DNA of 64,000 bases from the NCBI RefSeq assembly GCF_003712105.1, contig NZ_RHLG01000002.1, positions 62,001 through 126,000 of the forward strand, in the 5' to 3' direction. Positions 50,465 through 60,293 of the stretch are shown piece by piece. Position numbers and translations under genes: made by a program. This stretch comes from Winogradskyella sp. GTDB taxonomy: Bacteria; Bacteroidota; Bacteroidia; Flavobacteriales; Flavobacteriaceae. The notes under the pieces were generated by a model that worked only from the letters and a program-made list of their open reading frames with translations, ran no database searches and was not told the origin of the DNA. Each line of letters starts with the position of its first letter. The first letter of the stretch is position 1.

Positions 50465-52906
50465 TTAGTTTTTTAAAGTTTCCTTATTTTCAATTTTTCC
50501 TTCTTCTCTTTTTTTATTTTTTACGTGTTTGTCTAGCCACTGGTCTTGTTCCCACAGCATGTGCATAATAGATTCTTTGGCTCTATAACCATGACTTTCT
50601 TTTGGCAACATTACCAATCTAACAGGTGCACCCAGACCTTTTAATGCATTAAAATAACGTTCACTTTGCAATGGATATGTACCGGAATTATTATCTGCAA
50701 CACCATGAATAAGAAGCAAAGGTGTTTTCATTTTGTCGGCGTGCATAAATGGTGACATATTGTAATATATTTCTGGAGCTTCCCAGTAACTGCGTTCTTC
50801 ACTTTGAAAACCAAAAGGTGTTAATGTCCTGTTATAAGCACCACTTCTTGCAATACCAGCTGCAAATAAGTTAGAATGCGATAATAAATTTGCGGTCATA
50901 AATGCACCATAACTATGGCCGCCAACAGCAACTTTTTCTCTATCGATATAACCCAAGTCATCTACAGCATCTATAGCGGCTTTACCATTAGCTACCAATT
51001 GTGTTCTAAAAGAATCATTTGGTTCTTCATCGCCTTCTCCTACTATTGGAAATGCAGCATCGTCTAAAACCACGTAGCCTTTTGTAACCCAATATATTGG
51101 CGAGCCCCAATACGGATATACAAATTCATTAGGATTTGCCGTACTTTGAGATGCGCTAGATTTGTCCTTATATTCTCTAGGATAAGCCCATAATATCATA
51201 GGGTATTTTTTCCCTTCTTTATAATCTAATGGTAGGTAAAGTGTACCTTCTAAGTCTAAACCGTCATCACGTTTATAACTAATCACTCGCTTGTCTACGT
51301 CTTCTAAACTTTTAAATGGGTTTTCAAAAGCTGTAATTGGTGTTAAGTTATTTTCTTTAATGTTCCGGATATAATAGTTAGGATATTCTTTTTTAGACTC
51401 TATACGCACAAGAATATTTCCTTTTTCCATATCTATTGCATAATTAAGACTTTCTAGTTTATCCGTATATTCAGATTGATAGAGCCTTGTGGTTTCTCCA
51501 GTTTTTATATTATACTCATCAATAAAAGGAAATTGGCCTTTTTTTGAATACCCTTCACCCATAAGATATAACCTATCATTGTTAATAGTTAGTGTACTTC
51601 GACCTAGTTTGTTTCTAGAGCTTACAAAATTTCCTGGGTCACTGTAAACATCTTGGTAATTTCTATCGGATATAACCTTGGATTTTCCGTTTGAAGGATT
51701 AAATAAATAGGTTTTTAAGTTTCTTGTGTTCCACCAATAGTCTATCGCAATTGCAGTATTTTCATTTCCCCATTCTATGCCAGCAAAACGCTGTTGGGTT
51801 TTTAAGATCTCCTTAGGTTTACCATTAAATGGTGCGTTAAGTTCATAGACAGCATCTCTAAAATCAACCTCAACTGCTGGATCTCCGTTATCTAGGGCTT
51901 CTGCCCAAACTAATGTCGCAGGTTGGTCACCTCTCCATTGCATACTGCGTTTCCCCATTCTTGTAGACATAAAACCTTTAGGTCTTACCTCGTCTAAGGG
52001 AACTTCATTTACTGTTTTTATTTTTTTTCCATCAACATTGTACATGATACTTTCACTAGGGAACCTTGTGTAGGTGACAATGTATGAAAATGGACGTTTT
52101 ATCTTGGTCACCATTATGTAGTTCCCATCGGGTGAAAAACTAATACCTCTATACATATCCGCGCCAAGGAAGTCCTTAGAACTACCGTCTAGAGATATTT
52201 TTTTAATTGTTGAGCGCGCAAGTTGCTCAAAATTGAATTCGTCATTCGGTGTTTTTAATAAGTCTTGATAGGTTCTGTTTTGGGCCTTAGCTCCATCACT
52301 AACAGAAACCGTTGGTCCGGTCGGAACCGCAGTAGCAGTATTTATTAATTCTTTGCGATCTGCAGGTAACATTTTTACCAAAAGATGCTTGTTGTCGTTA
52401 AACCAATTAATAGTGCTTCCCATGTTAGCATTTACACTAGCATCGGTTAATTTAGATACTGAAGCATTTGCTATATTAAGAACCCAAACTTCAACACCTT
52501 TAGAAGTTGTATTTAGGCAAGCTACCATAGACTCGTCAGGAGACCATCTAAAACCTGAAAGACGCGCATTTTCTGGTAAGCCAGATATTTGAGTTGCATT
52601 TTCGTCTTTTATTTTTTTGACTTTAATGTTGGTGATGTAATTGGTTCTACTACCAATATTGGTTTTTGGGTTTATTCGTAATCCTGCAAGTCGTAATTCA
52701 GTTTCAGATAATTCTTCAATAGATTTATACTGGTTACGATAGAGTAGAAGCATGTGGTCACCTTTGCTATCTATTTGCACTCCAGGTGCTAATTCTACAT
52801 CCGCCAATTCTAAAATTTCATCTGATGGTTGTTGGTAGGTAAGGCTTTGCTGAGCATAACTAGTAATTAAGAATAGTAATGCAAATAACTTGATTAATGA
52901 TTTCAT
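50465..52906 (-). CDS. S9-family (prolyl-oligopeptidase-like) exported peptidase
   Basis: 813 residues from the ATG at 52906 (signal MKSLIKLFALLFLITSYAQ); an earlier in-frame ATG adds a poor leader. The first two thirds is a propeller (GFRWSPDESMVACLN, GISFSPDGNYIMVTK, AGIEWGNENTAIAIDYWWNTRN). The C-terminal alpha/beta-hydrolase domain has the nucleophile VAVGGHSYGAFMTANLL, the Asp loop LLLIHGVADNNSGTYPLQ and His in LPKESHGYR. It resembles the glutamyl endopeptidase-like branch. It probably degrades peptides in the periplasm. Confidence 0.9.
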   Translation of the reverse strand: MKSLIKLFALLFLITSYAQQSLTYQQPSDEILELADVELAPGVQIDSKGDHMLLLYRNQYKSIEELSETELRLAGLRINPKTNIGSRTNYITNIKVKKIKDENATQISGLPENARLSGFRWSPDESMVACLNTTSKGVEVWVLNIANASVSKLTDASVNANMGSTINWFNDNKHLLVKMLPADRKELINTATAVPTGPTVSVSDGAKAQNRTYQDLLKTPNDEFNFEQLARSTIKKISLDGSSKDFLGADMYRGISFSPDGNYIMVTKIKRPFSYIVTYTRFPSESIMYNVDGKKIKTVNEVPLDEVRPKGFMSTRMGKRSMQWRGDQPATLVWAEALDNGDPAVEVDFRDAVYELNAPFNGKPKEILKTQQRFAGIEWGNENTAIAIDYWWNTRNLKTYLFNPSNGKSKVISDRNYQDVYSDPGNFVSSRNKLGRSTLTINNDRLYLMGEGYSKKGQFPFIDEYNIKTGETTRLYQSEYTDKLESLNYAIDMEKGNILVRIESKKEYPNYYIRNIKENNLTPITAFENPFKSLEDVDKRVISYKRDDGLDLEGTLYLPLDYKEGKKYPMILWAYPREYKDKSSASQSTANPNEFVYPYWGSPIYWVTKGYVVLDDAAFPIVGEGDEEPNDSFRTQLVANGKAAIDAVDDLGYIDREKVAVGGHSYGAFMTANLLSHSNLFAAGIARSGAYNRTLTPFGFQSEERSYWEAPEIYYNMSPFMHADKMKTPLLLIHGVADNNSGTYPLQSERYFNALKGLGAPVRLVMLPKESHGYRAKESIMHMLWEQDQWLDKHVKNKKREEGKIENKETLKN

Positions 52907-53052
52907 GGTTGTAAAATTGATTAGAAGCTTGAAGATACTCAAAATTAAAGGTCATAATGTAATATTATTGTTAAAGTTATAGTGCTAATAAGCACTAGTA
53001 TATTTACTATGCATGCATAACGAATTGGTAATAGGATTCATCGAAAATGGGT

Positions 53053-53060
53053 TAAATTTG
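53053..53060 (+). promoter_or_regulatory. -7 box before the KAS III-type gene
   Basis: TAAATTTG, an exact TAnnTTTG match, 22 bp before the ATG at 53083. Confidence 0.45.
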
Positions 53061-53082
53061 CAGTTACACTAAATTTATATTT

Positions 53083-54093
53083 ATGTACAATTCTAAAATA
53101 ACTGGACTTGGAAAATATGTGCCAGAAAATGTAGTATCTAACACTGATTTGACGCAATGGATGGATACAAGTGATGAGTGGATTCAAGAACGAACTGGTA
53201 TAAAAGAACGACGATGGATAGATCCAGAAACTAGTGATGATACCACATCTATTATGGGTGCAAAAGCAGCTAAAATTGCTATTGAACGTGCTGGTTTAAC
53301 TAAGGATGACATTGATTTTATTGTATTTGCTACACTTAGCCCAGATATGTATTTCCCAGGTGGCGGTGTTCGAGTTCAGGAGTTATTAGAAATGGATACA
53401 ATCGGCGCCATAGATATCCGTAATCAATGTTCTGGTTTTATTTACGGATTGTCTGTTGCAGATCAGTTTATTAAAACAGGTATGTACAAAAATGTACTAG
53501 TTATTGGTAGTGAAAATCACTCAGGTGGATTAGAGCGTTCTACTCGCGGACGAGGCGTAACAGTAATATTTGGGGATGGAGCAGGCGCAGCAGTTTTAAG
53601 TAGAGAAGAAGATAATACAAAAGGAGTTTTATCTACACATTTACATTCTGAAGGGAAACATGCAAAGGAGTTGTCCCTAGAAGGTCCAAGTACTGGGCGT
53701 TGGGTAGATACTATTATCGAAGAAAATGACCCAGATGATGTATCATACTATCCTTATATGAACGGACAATTTGTGTTTAAACATGCGGTTGTACGTTTTA
53801 GTGAAGCCATTATAGAGGGTTTAACAACAAATAATCTTCAGAAGGACGATATTGATATGCTCATTCCTCATCAAGCTAATCTTAGGATTTCTCAATTTAT
53901 ACAAAAGAAGTTTGGTTTGTCAAATGATCAAGTGTATAATAATATTATGCGCTATGGAAATACTACCGCCGCGTCTATACCAATTGCATTAACTGAAGCT
54001 TGGGAAGAAGGTAAAATAAAAGAAGGAGATAATGTCGTACTCGCTGCTTTTGGTAGTGGTTTTACTTGGGGAAGTGCCATTATTAAGTGGTAG
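53083..54093 (+). CDS. 3-oxoacyl-ACP synthase III family protein (FabH-like)
   Basis: 336 residues, thiolase fold. Catalytic triad residues are visible: Cys in IDIRNQCSGFIYGL, His in LIPHQANLRISQFIQKKF, and Asn in MRYGNTTAASIPIALTEA. The start, KITGLGKYVPENVVSNTDLTQWMDTSDEWIQERTGIKERRW, is the standard KAS III opening. It joins an acyl-CoA to malonyl-ACP, or starts a related pathway. Flavobacteria often have several paralogues, and no fatty-acid gene is adjacent here, so its exact pathway is uncertain. Confidence 0.9.
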   Translation: MYNSKITGLGKYVPENVVSNTDLTQWMDTSDEWIQERTGIKERRWIDPETSDDTTSIMGAKAAKIAIERAGLTKDDIDFIVFATLSPDMYFPGGGVRVQELLEMDTIGAIDIRNQCSGFIYGLSVADQFIKTGMYKNVLVIGSENHSGGLERSTRGRGVTVIFGDGAGAAVLSREEDNTKGVLSTHLHSEGKHAKELSLEGPSTGRWVDTIIEENDPDDVSYYPYMNGQFVFKHAVVRFSEAIIEGLTTNNLQKDDIDMLIPHQANLRISQFIQKKFGLSNDQVYNNIMRYGNTTAASIPIALTEAWEEGKIKEGDNVVLAAFGSGFTWGSAIIKW

Positions 54094-54119
54094 TTAAATA
54101 AAAAGTTATATCAACTAAA

Positions 54120-54149
54120 AAAAGCCGAAACAACATTGTTTCGGCTTTT
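54120..54149 (+). terminator. Terminator after the KAS III-type gene
   Basis: A perfect 14-bp stem AAAAGCCGAAACAA / TTGTTTCGGCTTTT with a 2-base centre, 26 nt after the stop. Confidence 0.85.
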
Positions 54150-54544
54150 CTGCTATTAACCAACTTTAACTAACATTTCGTTATAAAAATATATAACACT
54201 TATTACTTAAAACTTATCTACAATCATAGACGTTGTATTCGTATTTTTATTGCAAAATTTAACATATTTAACGTCTCTTAACAAAAAATCCAAAAGTGAG
54301 ATACTTTTGGATTTACTATATCTAATTTTAGCTCTATTTTATTTTGAAGACTAACTCAAATAATTGTTCACCTTAATTAGTTATAGGTTAAGTCGTTAAA
54401 TCATTATTTTAATTACACTTTAATCTTTCAAATAGTATGCCAAACAATAACCCGAAGCCAAGCGACTTCGGGTTTTCTGTTTAATAGCCTAACACTAACA
54501 CTAACCATCAACTATTATGAAGGCTATTAAACCTTGTAGTGTTT
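54150..54544. other. Intergenic region with two further orphan hairpins
   Basis: About 395 bp without a credible gene. It holds AAATCCAAAAGT / ACTTTTGGATTT (54286-54314) and AACCCGAAG / CTTCGGGTT (54449-54474). The second could serve either flanking gene; the first sits far from any gene end, so an untranslated small RNA may end there. The rest is AT-rich and featureless. Confidence 0.5.
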
Positions 54545-57010
54545 TTATAAGAATCCACCACCTGATTTTTCATCATTATCTCTACGTTTTCTTGATTTAG
54601 CTCTGTATTTTCCACCTCCAAATCTGTATGACAATCCAGCAAAAATTTGTTTAAACTCGCCTTCAAAATCAACAATTTGTAAAAATGGACGGTCACTTAC
54701 AACGTTTATTTCTTGTGTATCGAAGATGTTATTGAAGTTCAAGCTGAACGTTGCTCTGTTATCTTGTAAAAAGTTATATCTCATACCGACATTAACAAAG
54801 TAAATTGGGTCTACTTCAAAGTTTAGGCCTGTTTCTTTACCACGATACAAACCAAATGCTGAGAATGATAATTTTTTAGAGACTTTAAAATTATTGAATA
54901 CTCTAAAGTTATAAATTAAGTTATCTACTTCTACAACATCAGTATTGATATCACTAATCGTTGGGTTTGATAATGTTGGGTCTATAGACTCAGCAATACC
55001 TTTTTGTTTTTGGTTATATAAATCAAAGCTTGCATTAATGCTCCACCATTTTGTCGGCCTGTAATTAGTGGAAAGCTCTATACCATAGGCAGATGTTGTA
55101 TCAAAATTTCCATTAGTCAAAATCACACGACCAGAAGATAAATCTGATTGATCTACTCTAACTACTTGATTAATTTCGTCTTCAATAAGTCTATAAAACA
55201 CGCCCGCTGTTAGGCTACCTTTTTTGAGTTGACGTGTATAGTTCACTTCTGCAGAATTTGTAAACTGCGGTACTAATTCTGGGTTACCAAATTGAGAAAT
55301 CAATGCTGTATTAAACTCTGGAACAGGGTTTACTTGGCCAACACCTGGTCTATCGACACGACGGCTAAAACTAAATTGATACGAATTTTTGTCTGAAGCT
55401 TTGTATGTTAAGAAAGCTGATGGGTATAATTGAAAATAGTCATTTTCGAATGGGAAATCTGTAGTAACATTAGTGTCAAGATTAGTGTCTAGCGCTAAAG
55501 CATTAACCTCAACTGATTCGGCTCTAAGTCCAAATTTATAAGACCATTTTTCCAATTGCTTTCCATAACTTACATAAGCAGAGTAGATATCTCTTGTGTA
55601 ATTAAAATCCGTTATTGTAGGTATAAAATTGCCATTCATATCTATTACACGAGCATCAGAATTATAGATTAAGTCGTTTTCAAATAATCTAACTTGTAGT
55701 CCTGCTTCAAGCTTGGCACTTTCAGAAAGTGGGTTTGTATAATCGAGATTTATTGTTGTTCTGGTTCTGTCCGTTGCATTAAACTCAATAAAATTTGGAC
55801 GAGTAGTATTTCCAGCGAATAAGTTATTAGTTCCAGCATCGCTATCAAAAATATTATGGTCGGCTTCAAGTTCAATACTATGACCTTCATCTATATCTAA
55901 TTTGTAGTTGAAGTTATATTGCTGACTTGAGTTCTCATTATCTGCATCTATAATTTGAGATTGTGAACTGTTATTACCATCTGTAATTAATGTATTGACT
56001 AATGCGCCACCGTCAAATACATTTTGATTGGTGAAGAATGAAAGTGTATTCTTGTCATTTAAGTAATAATCAATACCAATTTTATATAAGTGGGTGTTTC
56101 TTTCATCCAAAATATCAACACCTTGGGTTAGGTTGTTCTGTACTTGCACCAATTGCAGGTCTTGTACATTATCGGAGATGTTATTACCATAACTACCATA
56201 GAAATTTAGTTTTCCATTTCGGTAGTTCATGTCAATAGAACTATTAAATTTTGGTTCGATTTGGTACGATAAACCAACATTTAGGTTTCCATTAAATCCA
56301 ATATTCACATTTTTATGCAGTATAATATTAATAATACCACTCATGCCATCAGGATTATATTTAGCTGATGGATTTGTAATTAACTCTATCTGCTTTATTG
56401 AGGTTGAAGGAATTTGTCGCAATAACTGTGCTGGCGGAACATTAGATAGTTTTCCGTCTACCATAACCTGTACATTTTGGTTTCCACGTAAGGCAATATC
56501 ACCAGTTTGTTGATCTACATTTACAGTAGGAATATTGTTCATTATATCCGAGGCAGTTGGTCCAGAAGTAGTCAAGTCCTTACCTACATTTATAACCTTT
56601 CGATCTATTTTTTGCTGAATGGTCGATACCTCAGCAACAACAGTTACTTCTTCTAAACTTTCGGCATCTTCACTTAGTGATACATCACCAAGGTTTACCT
56701 TATAATTTCCTTTGCCTATTGTTACAGATTTGGTAATAGTCTTATATCCTATATAGGTTATATCTACATTAACAGTACCTTCAGGTATCTTTTCTATTGT
56801 AAAGTTACCTTCGGCATCCGTAATACCTCCAGTTATAACTTTTTGATTGTTATCCTTTACAATAATATTTACATATGCTAAAGGTTGTTTAAGATTAGCA
56901 TCCATTACACGGCCAGAAATTGAACCGTTTTTAATGTCTGAATTTGATTTTGGTTGAGAAATTGCCACTAAAGAAAATACCATGACAATTAACATTAAGT
57001 AATGTTTCAT
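54545..57010 (-). CDS. TonB-dependent-receptor-like outer-membrane barrel protein
   Basis: 821 residues with a signal peptide (about 1-19). Residues about 28-115 are a CarboxypepD regulatory-like domain (GSISGRVMDANLKQPLAYVNIIVKD ... VDITYIGYKTITKSV). A plug domain follows (ASDIMNNIPTVNVDQQTGDIALRGNQNVQVMVDGKLSNVPPAQLLRQIPSTSIKQIELITNPSAKYNPDGMSGIINIIL). The rest is the outer-membrane barrel of the OMP_b-brl_3 group, ending FAGLSYRFGGGKYRAKSRKRRDN. There is no SusD partner. Substrate unknown. Confidence 0.9.
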   Translation of the reverse strand: MKHYLMLIVMVFSLVAISQPKSNSDIKNGSISGRVMDANLKQPLAYVNIIVKDNNQKVITGGITDAEGNFTIEKIPEGTVNVDITYIGYKTITKSVTIGKGNYKVNLGDVSLSEDAESLEEVTVVAEVSTIQQKIDRKVINVGKDLTTSGPTASDIMNNIPTVNVDQQTGDIALRGNQNVQVMVDGKLSNVPPAQLLRQIPSTSIKQIELITNPSAKYNPDGMSGIINIILHKNVNIGFNGNLNVGLSYQIEPKFNSSIDMNYRNGKLNFYGSYGNNISDNVQDLQLVQVQNNLTQGVDILDERNTHLYKIGIDYYLNDKNTLSFFTNQNVFDGGALVNTLITDGNNSSQSQIIDADNENSSQQYNFNYKLDIDEGHSIELEADHNIFDSDAGTNNLFAGNTTRPNFIEFNATDRTRTTINLDYTNPLSESAKLEAGLQVRLFENDLIYNSDARVIDMNGNFIPTITDFNYTRDIYSAYVSYGKQLEKWSYKFGLRAESVEVNALALDTNLDTNVTTDFPFENDYFQLYPSAFLTYKASDKNSYQFSFSRRVDRPGVGQVNPVPEFNTALISQFGNPELVPQFTNSAEVNYTRQLKKGSLTAGVFYRLIEDEINQVVRVDQSDLSSGRVILTNGNFDTTSAYGIELSTNYRPTKWWSINASFDLYNQKQKGIAESIDPTLSNPTISDINTDVVEVDNLIYNFRVFNNFKVSKKLSFSAFGLYRGKETGLNFEVDPIYFVNVGMRYNFLQDNRATFSLNFNNIFDTQEINVVSDRPFLQIVDFEGEFKQIFAGLSYRFGGGKYRAKSRKRRDNDEKSGGGFL

Positions 57011-57107
57011 TGATTGTTTGTTTTTTGATTGATAGTTTGATATTGTTAAGACGACTATTTTTGTATTGTGTTACTTAAAATTTTAGTCTTAACAACTTTT
57101 TAACGAA

Positions 57108-57470
57108 ATGGGTAAAAAAACATTGGTCATAGGCGCTTCCTTAAAACCTAATCGCTACTCTAATATTGCTATACATCGCTTAACTGGTAAAGGTCACGAC
57201 GTCAGTGCTTTTGGGTTAAAAGAAGGACAAGTTGCCGGAGTAGATATTGATACCGAATTGATAAATTATGAGTCGATTGACACTGTAACTTTATATTTAA
57301 ATCCGAATCGTCAAGAAGCGTATTATGATTATATAATAGGTCTAAAACCAAAAAGAGTGATCTTTAATCCAGGTACAGAAAATCCAGAATTTTATAGATT
57401 ACTGTCCGAAAATTCTATTGAATACGAAGTGGCTTGTACTTTGGTTTTACTGAGTATCAATCAATATTAG
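57108..57470 (+). CDS. CoA-binding protein (YccU-like)
   Basis: 120 residues, a single Rossmann-type CoA_binding domain: KTLVIGASLKPNRYSNIAIHRLTGKGHDVSAFGLKEG, YESIDTVTLYLNPNRQEAYYDYIIGLKPKRVIFNPGTENPEF. The Cys near the end (VACTLVLL) is typical. Members bind CoA; their cell role is not established. It converges on the symporter gene with 4 nt between stops. Confidence 0.87.
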   Translation: MGKKTLVIGASLKPNRYSNIAIHRLTGKGHDVSAFGLKEGQVAGVDIDTELINYESIDTVTLYLNPNRQEAYYDYIIGLKPKRVIFNPGTENPEFYRLLSENSIEYEVACTLVLLSINQY

Positions 57471-57474
57471 GTAG

Positions 57475-59001
57475 TTACGCAATTTTAGAACTGTCGTCTT
57501 TAGTTGAATCTATGATTGTATTTAAATCCTTCTCAGACTTCATATTTGATTTTGAAGAAATTAATAGTAAACCTATAAATGTTATAAAGCCATTCAGGAT
57601 TAATATTTCCCAATGAAATTTATATTGACCTATCACCGACTCAGGTAATAAGGTAATACCAAAACTTATAACAATTGAAAGTAGTGCAACTATCCAAGCA
57701 TATTTATCATTGATATGTCGCTTAGTTAAAATACCAAAAGCGAATAGACCTAGTAATGGACCATAAGTAAATGTGGCAAATTTAAAGAGGTTGCTTACCA
57801 CGTTACCATCAAGATAATTGAAGACAATAACTACAATAATTAAAACAATAGATACACCTACGTGTACTTTTTTACGTAGAGGCTTTTGATCCTCTTTTGG
57901 GCGCTTTTCAATATTTAAAAAATCTACAGAAAATGACGTTGTTAAAGAGGTCAATGCACTATCGGCACTAGAGTATGCAGCTGCAATTAAACCAATAATA
58001 AAAATAATAGCTAGAGGTGTGCCTAAGCCTTGATTCATAGCTATTTCAGGGAATAATAAGTCAGTTCTTACTCTGCCATCAACAATAGGTATTTGTACAC
58101 CAAACTGTTCTGAATAGATAAATAATAATGCACCTAGAGATAAAAAGGCAAAGTTGACTATAACTAGTAATATTGACATACTTATCATATTTTTCTGTGC
58201 ATCTTTTTCTGTTTTACAGGTTAGGTTTTTTTGCATCATATCCTGGTCAAGACCAGTCATGGCTACAGTAATAAATATGCCACCCAGAAAGTATTTCCAG
58301 AAATACTGTGGCGAATTTATATCGTCAAAGAAGAAAATCTGACCTTTTTCTGCAAAAGCTTCAGAATTTAAAAATTCTACATAACCCCAATCTAACTTTT
58401 CATTTATTAAATAAATAGCTAATCCTACAGCAGATAACATTGCTAGTGTTTGTAGCGTATCTGTCCATATTATAGTTTTTATTCCGCCTTTAAAAGTATA
58501 CACCCAAATCAATAAAATTGAAATAACCACCGTTAACCAAAATGGTACTCCCATTTGTTCAAAAACAATGTATTGCATTGCCAGCGCCACTAAAAACAGC
58601 CTAAATGAAGCTCCAGTTACTCTAGATAATAAAAAGAAGAAGGCACCAGTTTTATAACTTACAACACCAAAACGTTTCTCAAGATATTGATATATAGAAG
58701 TAATATTTAATCTATAGTACAATGGCAATAGTACAAAAGCAACAACAAAATAACCTACAAAAAACCCAAGTACACCTTGCATATAGGCAAATTCTTGACC
58801 GCCAATTAACCCAGGTACTGAGATAAATGTAACACCTGATAACGATGCACCTACCATGCCAAAAGCTACTAAATACCATGGTGCAGATTTATTGGCCTTA
58901 AAAAAAGCAGCATTGGTATCTTCTTTCCCTGTGAAATAAGAGATGAGTACTAAAACACCAAAATAAGCAGCTATAATAAGTAAGATATAAGTAGGAGACA
59001 T
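57475..59001 (-). CDS. Sodium:solute symporter (SSS family)
   Basis: 508 residues, about thirteen membrane helices. SSS features include the start YFTGKEDTNAAFFKANKSAPWYLVAFGMVGASLSGVTFISVPGL, YRLNITSIYQYLEKRFG, GLDQDMMQKNLTCKTEKDAQKN and LIAAAYSSADSALTSLTTSFSVDF, which lines the Na+ site. It imports a small organic solute with Na+ across the inner membrane; the substrate is not deducible. It diverges from recR. Confidence 0.92.
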   Translation of the reverse strand: MSPTYILLIIAAYFGVLVLISYFTGKEDTNAAFFKANKSAPWYLVAFGMVGASLSGVTFISVPGLIGGQEFAYMQGVLGFFVGYFVVAFVLLPLYYRLNITSIYQYLEKRFGVVSYKTGAFFFLLSRVTGASFRLFLVALAMQYIVFEQMGVPFWLTVVISILLIWVYTFKGGIKTIIWTDTLQTLAMLSAVGLAIYLINEKLDWGYVEFLNSEAFAEKGQIFFFDDINSPQYFWKYFLGGIFITVAMTGLDQDMMQKNLTCKTEKDAQKNMISMSILLVIVNFAFLSLGALLFIYSEQFGVQIPIVDGRVRTDLLFPEIAMNQGLGTPLAIIFIIGLIAAAYSSADSALTSLTTSFSVDFLNIEKRPKEDQKPLRKKVHVGVSIVLIIVVIVFNYLDGNVVSNLFKFATFTYGPLLGLFAFGILTKRHINDKYAWIVALLSIVISFGITLLPESVIGQYKFHWEILILNGFITFIGLLLISSKSNMKSEKDLNTIIDSTKDDSSKIA

Positions 59002-59090
59002 AAACCGTAAATTAGTATGCCGAAAATAATCTTTTTAGAAATACCAATCTGAATCATTTCAAAATTTAAAAAATAAGTACCTTCGCCAAT

Positions 59091-59708
59091 ATGGAATTTT
59101 CTTCAAAATTATTAGAAAATGCTGTCAACGAAATGTCGCAATTGCCAGGAGTAGGTAAGCGTACAGCATTGCGTTTGGTGCTGCATTTGTTGCGTCAGCC
59201 CAAAGAGCAATCGTTGCTACTCGCTAATGCCTTGCAAAAAGTTAGAGAAGACATTAATTTCTGTAAATCATGTCATAATATAAGTGATAAAGAGATCTGT
59301 GAAATTTGCTCTAATCCAATGCGAAACAAGTCGGTAATTTGTGTAGTTGAAGATATCCGTGATGTGATGGCCATAGAAAGTACAGGTTCTTTTAGAGGAT
59401 TGTATCATGTGTTAGGTGGAAAGATTTCTCCAATCGACGGTATTGGACCACAAGATTTAAATATTAGCAGTCTTGTTGATAAATTAAAAACAGGAGAAGT
59501 CAAAGAGCTTATTTTCGCTATGAGCCCAACGATGGAAGGTGATACGACTAACTTTTATATTTTTAAGCAAATTCAAGATTTCGATATAAAAACATCTACT
59601 ATTGCTCGCGGGATAGCTGCTGGCAATGAATTAGAATATACAGACGAAGTCACATTAGGACGTAGCATTATAGACCGAATCCCTTTTGAGTCTTCATTAA
59701 AGTTATAA
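59091..59708 (+). CDS. recR: Recombination protein RecR
   Basis: 205 residues. The N-terminal helix-hairpin-helix is [17 protein letters not shown]. Four cysteines of the zinc finger are [17 protein letters not shown] Toprim domain has [38 protein letters not shown] and ending [21 protein letters not shown]. It works with RecF/RecO in loading RecA on gapped DNA. It heads a three-gene plus-strand run with a phosphoribosyltransferase and a HAD hydrolase. Confidence 0.96.
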   Translation: MEFSSKLLENAVNEMSQLPGVGKRTALRLVLHLLRQPKEQSLLLANALQKVREDINFCKSCHNISDKEICEICSNPMRNKSVICVVEDIRDVMAIESTGSFRGLYHVLGGKISPIDGIGPQDLNISSLVDKLKTGEVKELIFAMSPTMEGDTTNFYIFKQIQDFDIKTSTIARGIAAGNELEYTDEVTLGRSIIDRIPFESSLKL

Positions 59709-59717
59709 TACTTTTTT

Positions 59718-60293
59718 TTGAAAGTCATCACCTTACATAAAAACCAATTTCAAGAACGTTGTATTCAACTATTTTCTAGTATTTCGAGTACTCCAGATTT
59801 GGTAGTCGGAATTTTAAATGGTGGAGGTTATATTCTTGAGGAATTCAAGGATCATCATAAAGAAGAAGACATTATTTATAAGACGATAACACTTCAGAGA
59901 GATTCTACAAAAGGTATAAAGAAAAGTAAATTGACTCAGGCTTTATTAAGATTATTACCTTATTCTATTCTGAATCGTTTACGTATTTCAGAACATAAAA
60001 AAAGAACTCAAAGTGATCTAAAATCTTTATCAGAAGACCTTTCGTTTGAGCTAAATACTAAAGACAAACCGATCCAAAGCATTTTAATCTTAGATGATGC
60101 TTTAGACACCGGAAATACTTTAAATTCGGTATACAATCTTTTAAAATCTAAATTCCTTCAAGCTTCTATTGAAACTGCTGTTGTGGTCTGGACAAATTCT
60201 GAGTCAGTAATAAAACCTAATTACTTTGTATTTAAGGATATCTTAGTGAGATTTCATTGGTCATTAGACTATAAAACTGGGAGCAATGGATAA
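59718..60293 (+). CDS. Type I phosphoribosyltransferase-fold protein
   Basis: 191 residues, starting at TTG 10 nt after recR. The PRPP-binding loop is SILILDDALDTGNTLNSVYNLL. VVGILNGGGYILEEF and the late VVWTNSESVIKPNYF complete the PRTase fold. An insert of about 45 residues (GIKKSKLTQALLRLLPYSILNRLRISEHKKRTQSDL) is basic and helical and not seen in purine salvage enzymes. It overlaps the HAD hydrolase gene by 8 nt, so the two probably act in sequence. The substrate is unknown. Confidence 0.75.
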   Translation: MKVITLHKNQFQERCIQLFSSISSTPDLVVGILNGGGYILEEFKDHHKEEDIIYKTITLQRDSTKGIKKSKLTQALLRLLPYSILNRLRISEHKKRTQSDLKSLSEDLSFELNTKDKPIQSILILDDALDTGNTLNSVYNLLKSKFLQASIETAVVVWTNSESVIKPNYFVFKDILVRFHWSLDYKTGSNG

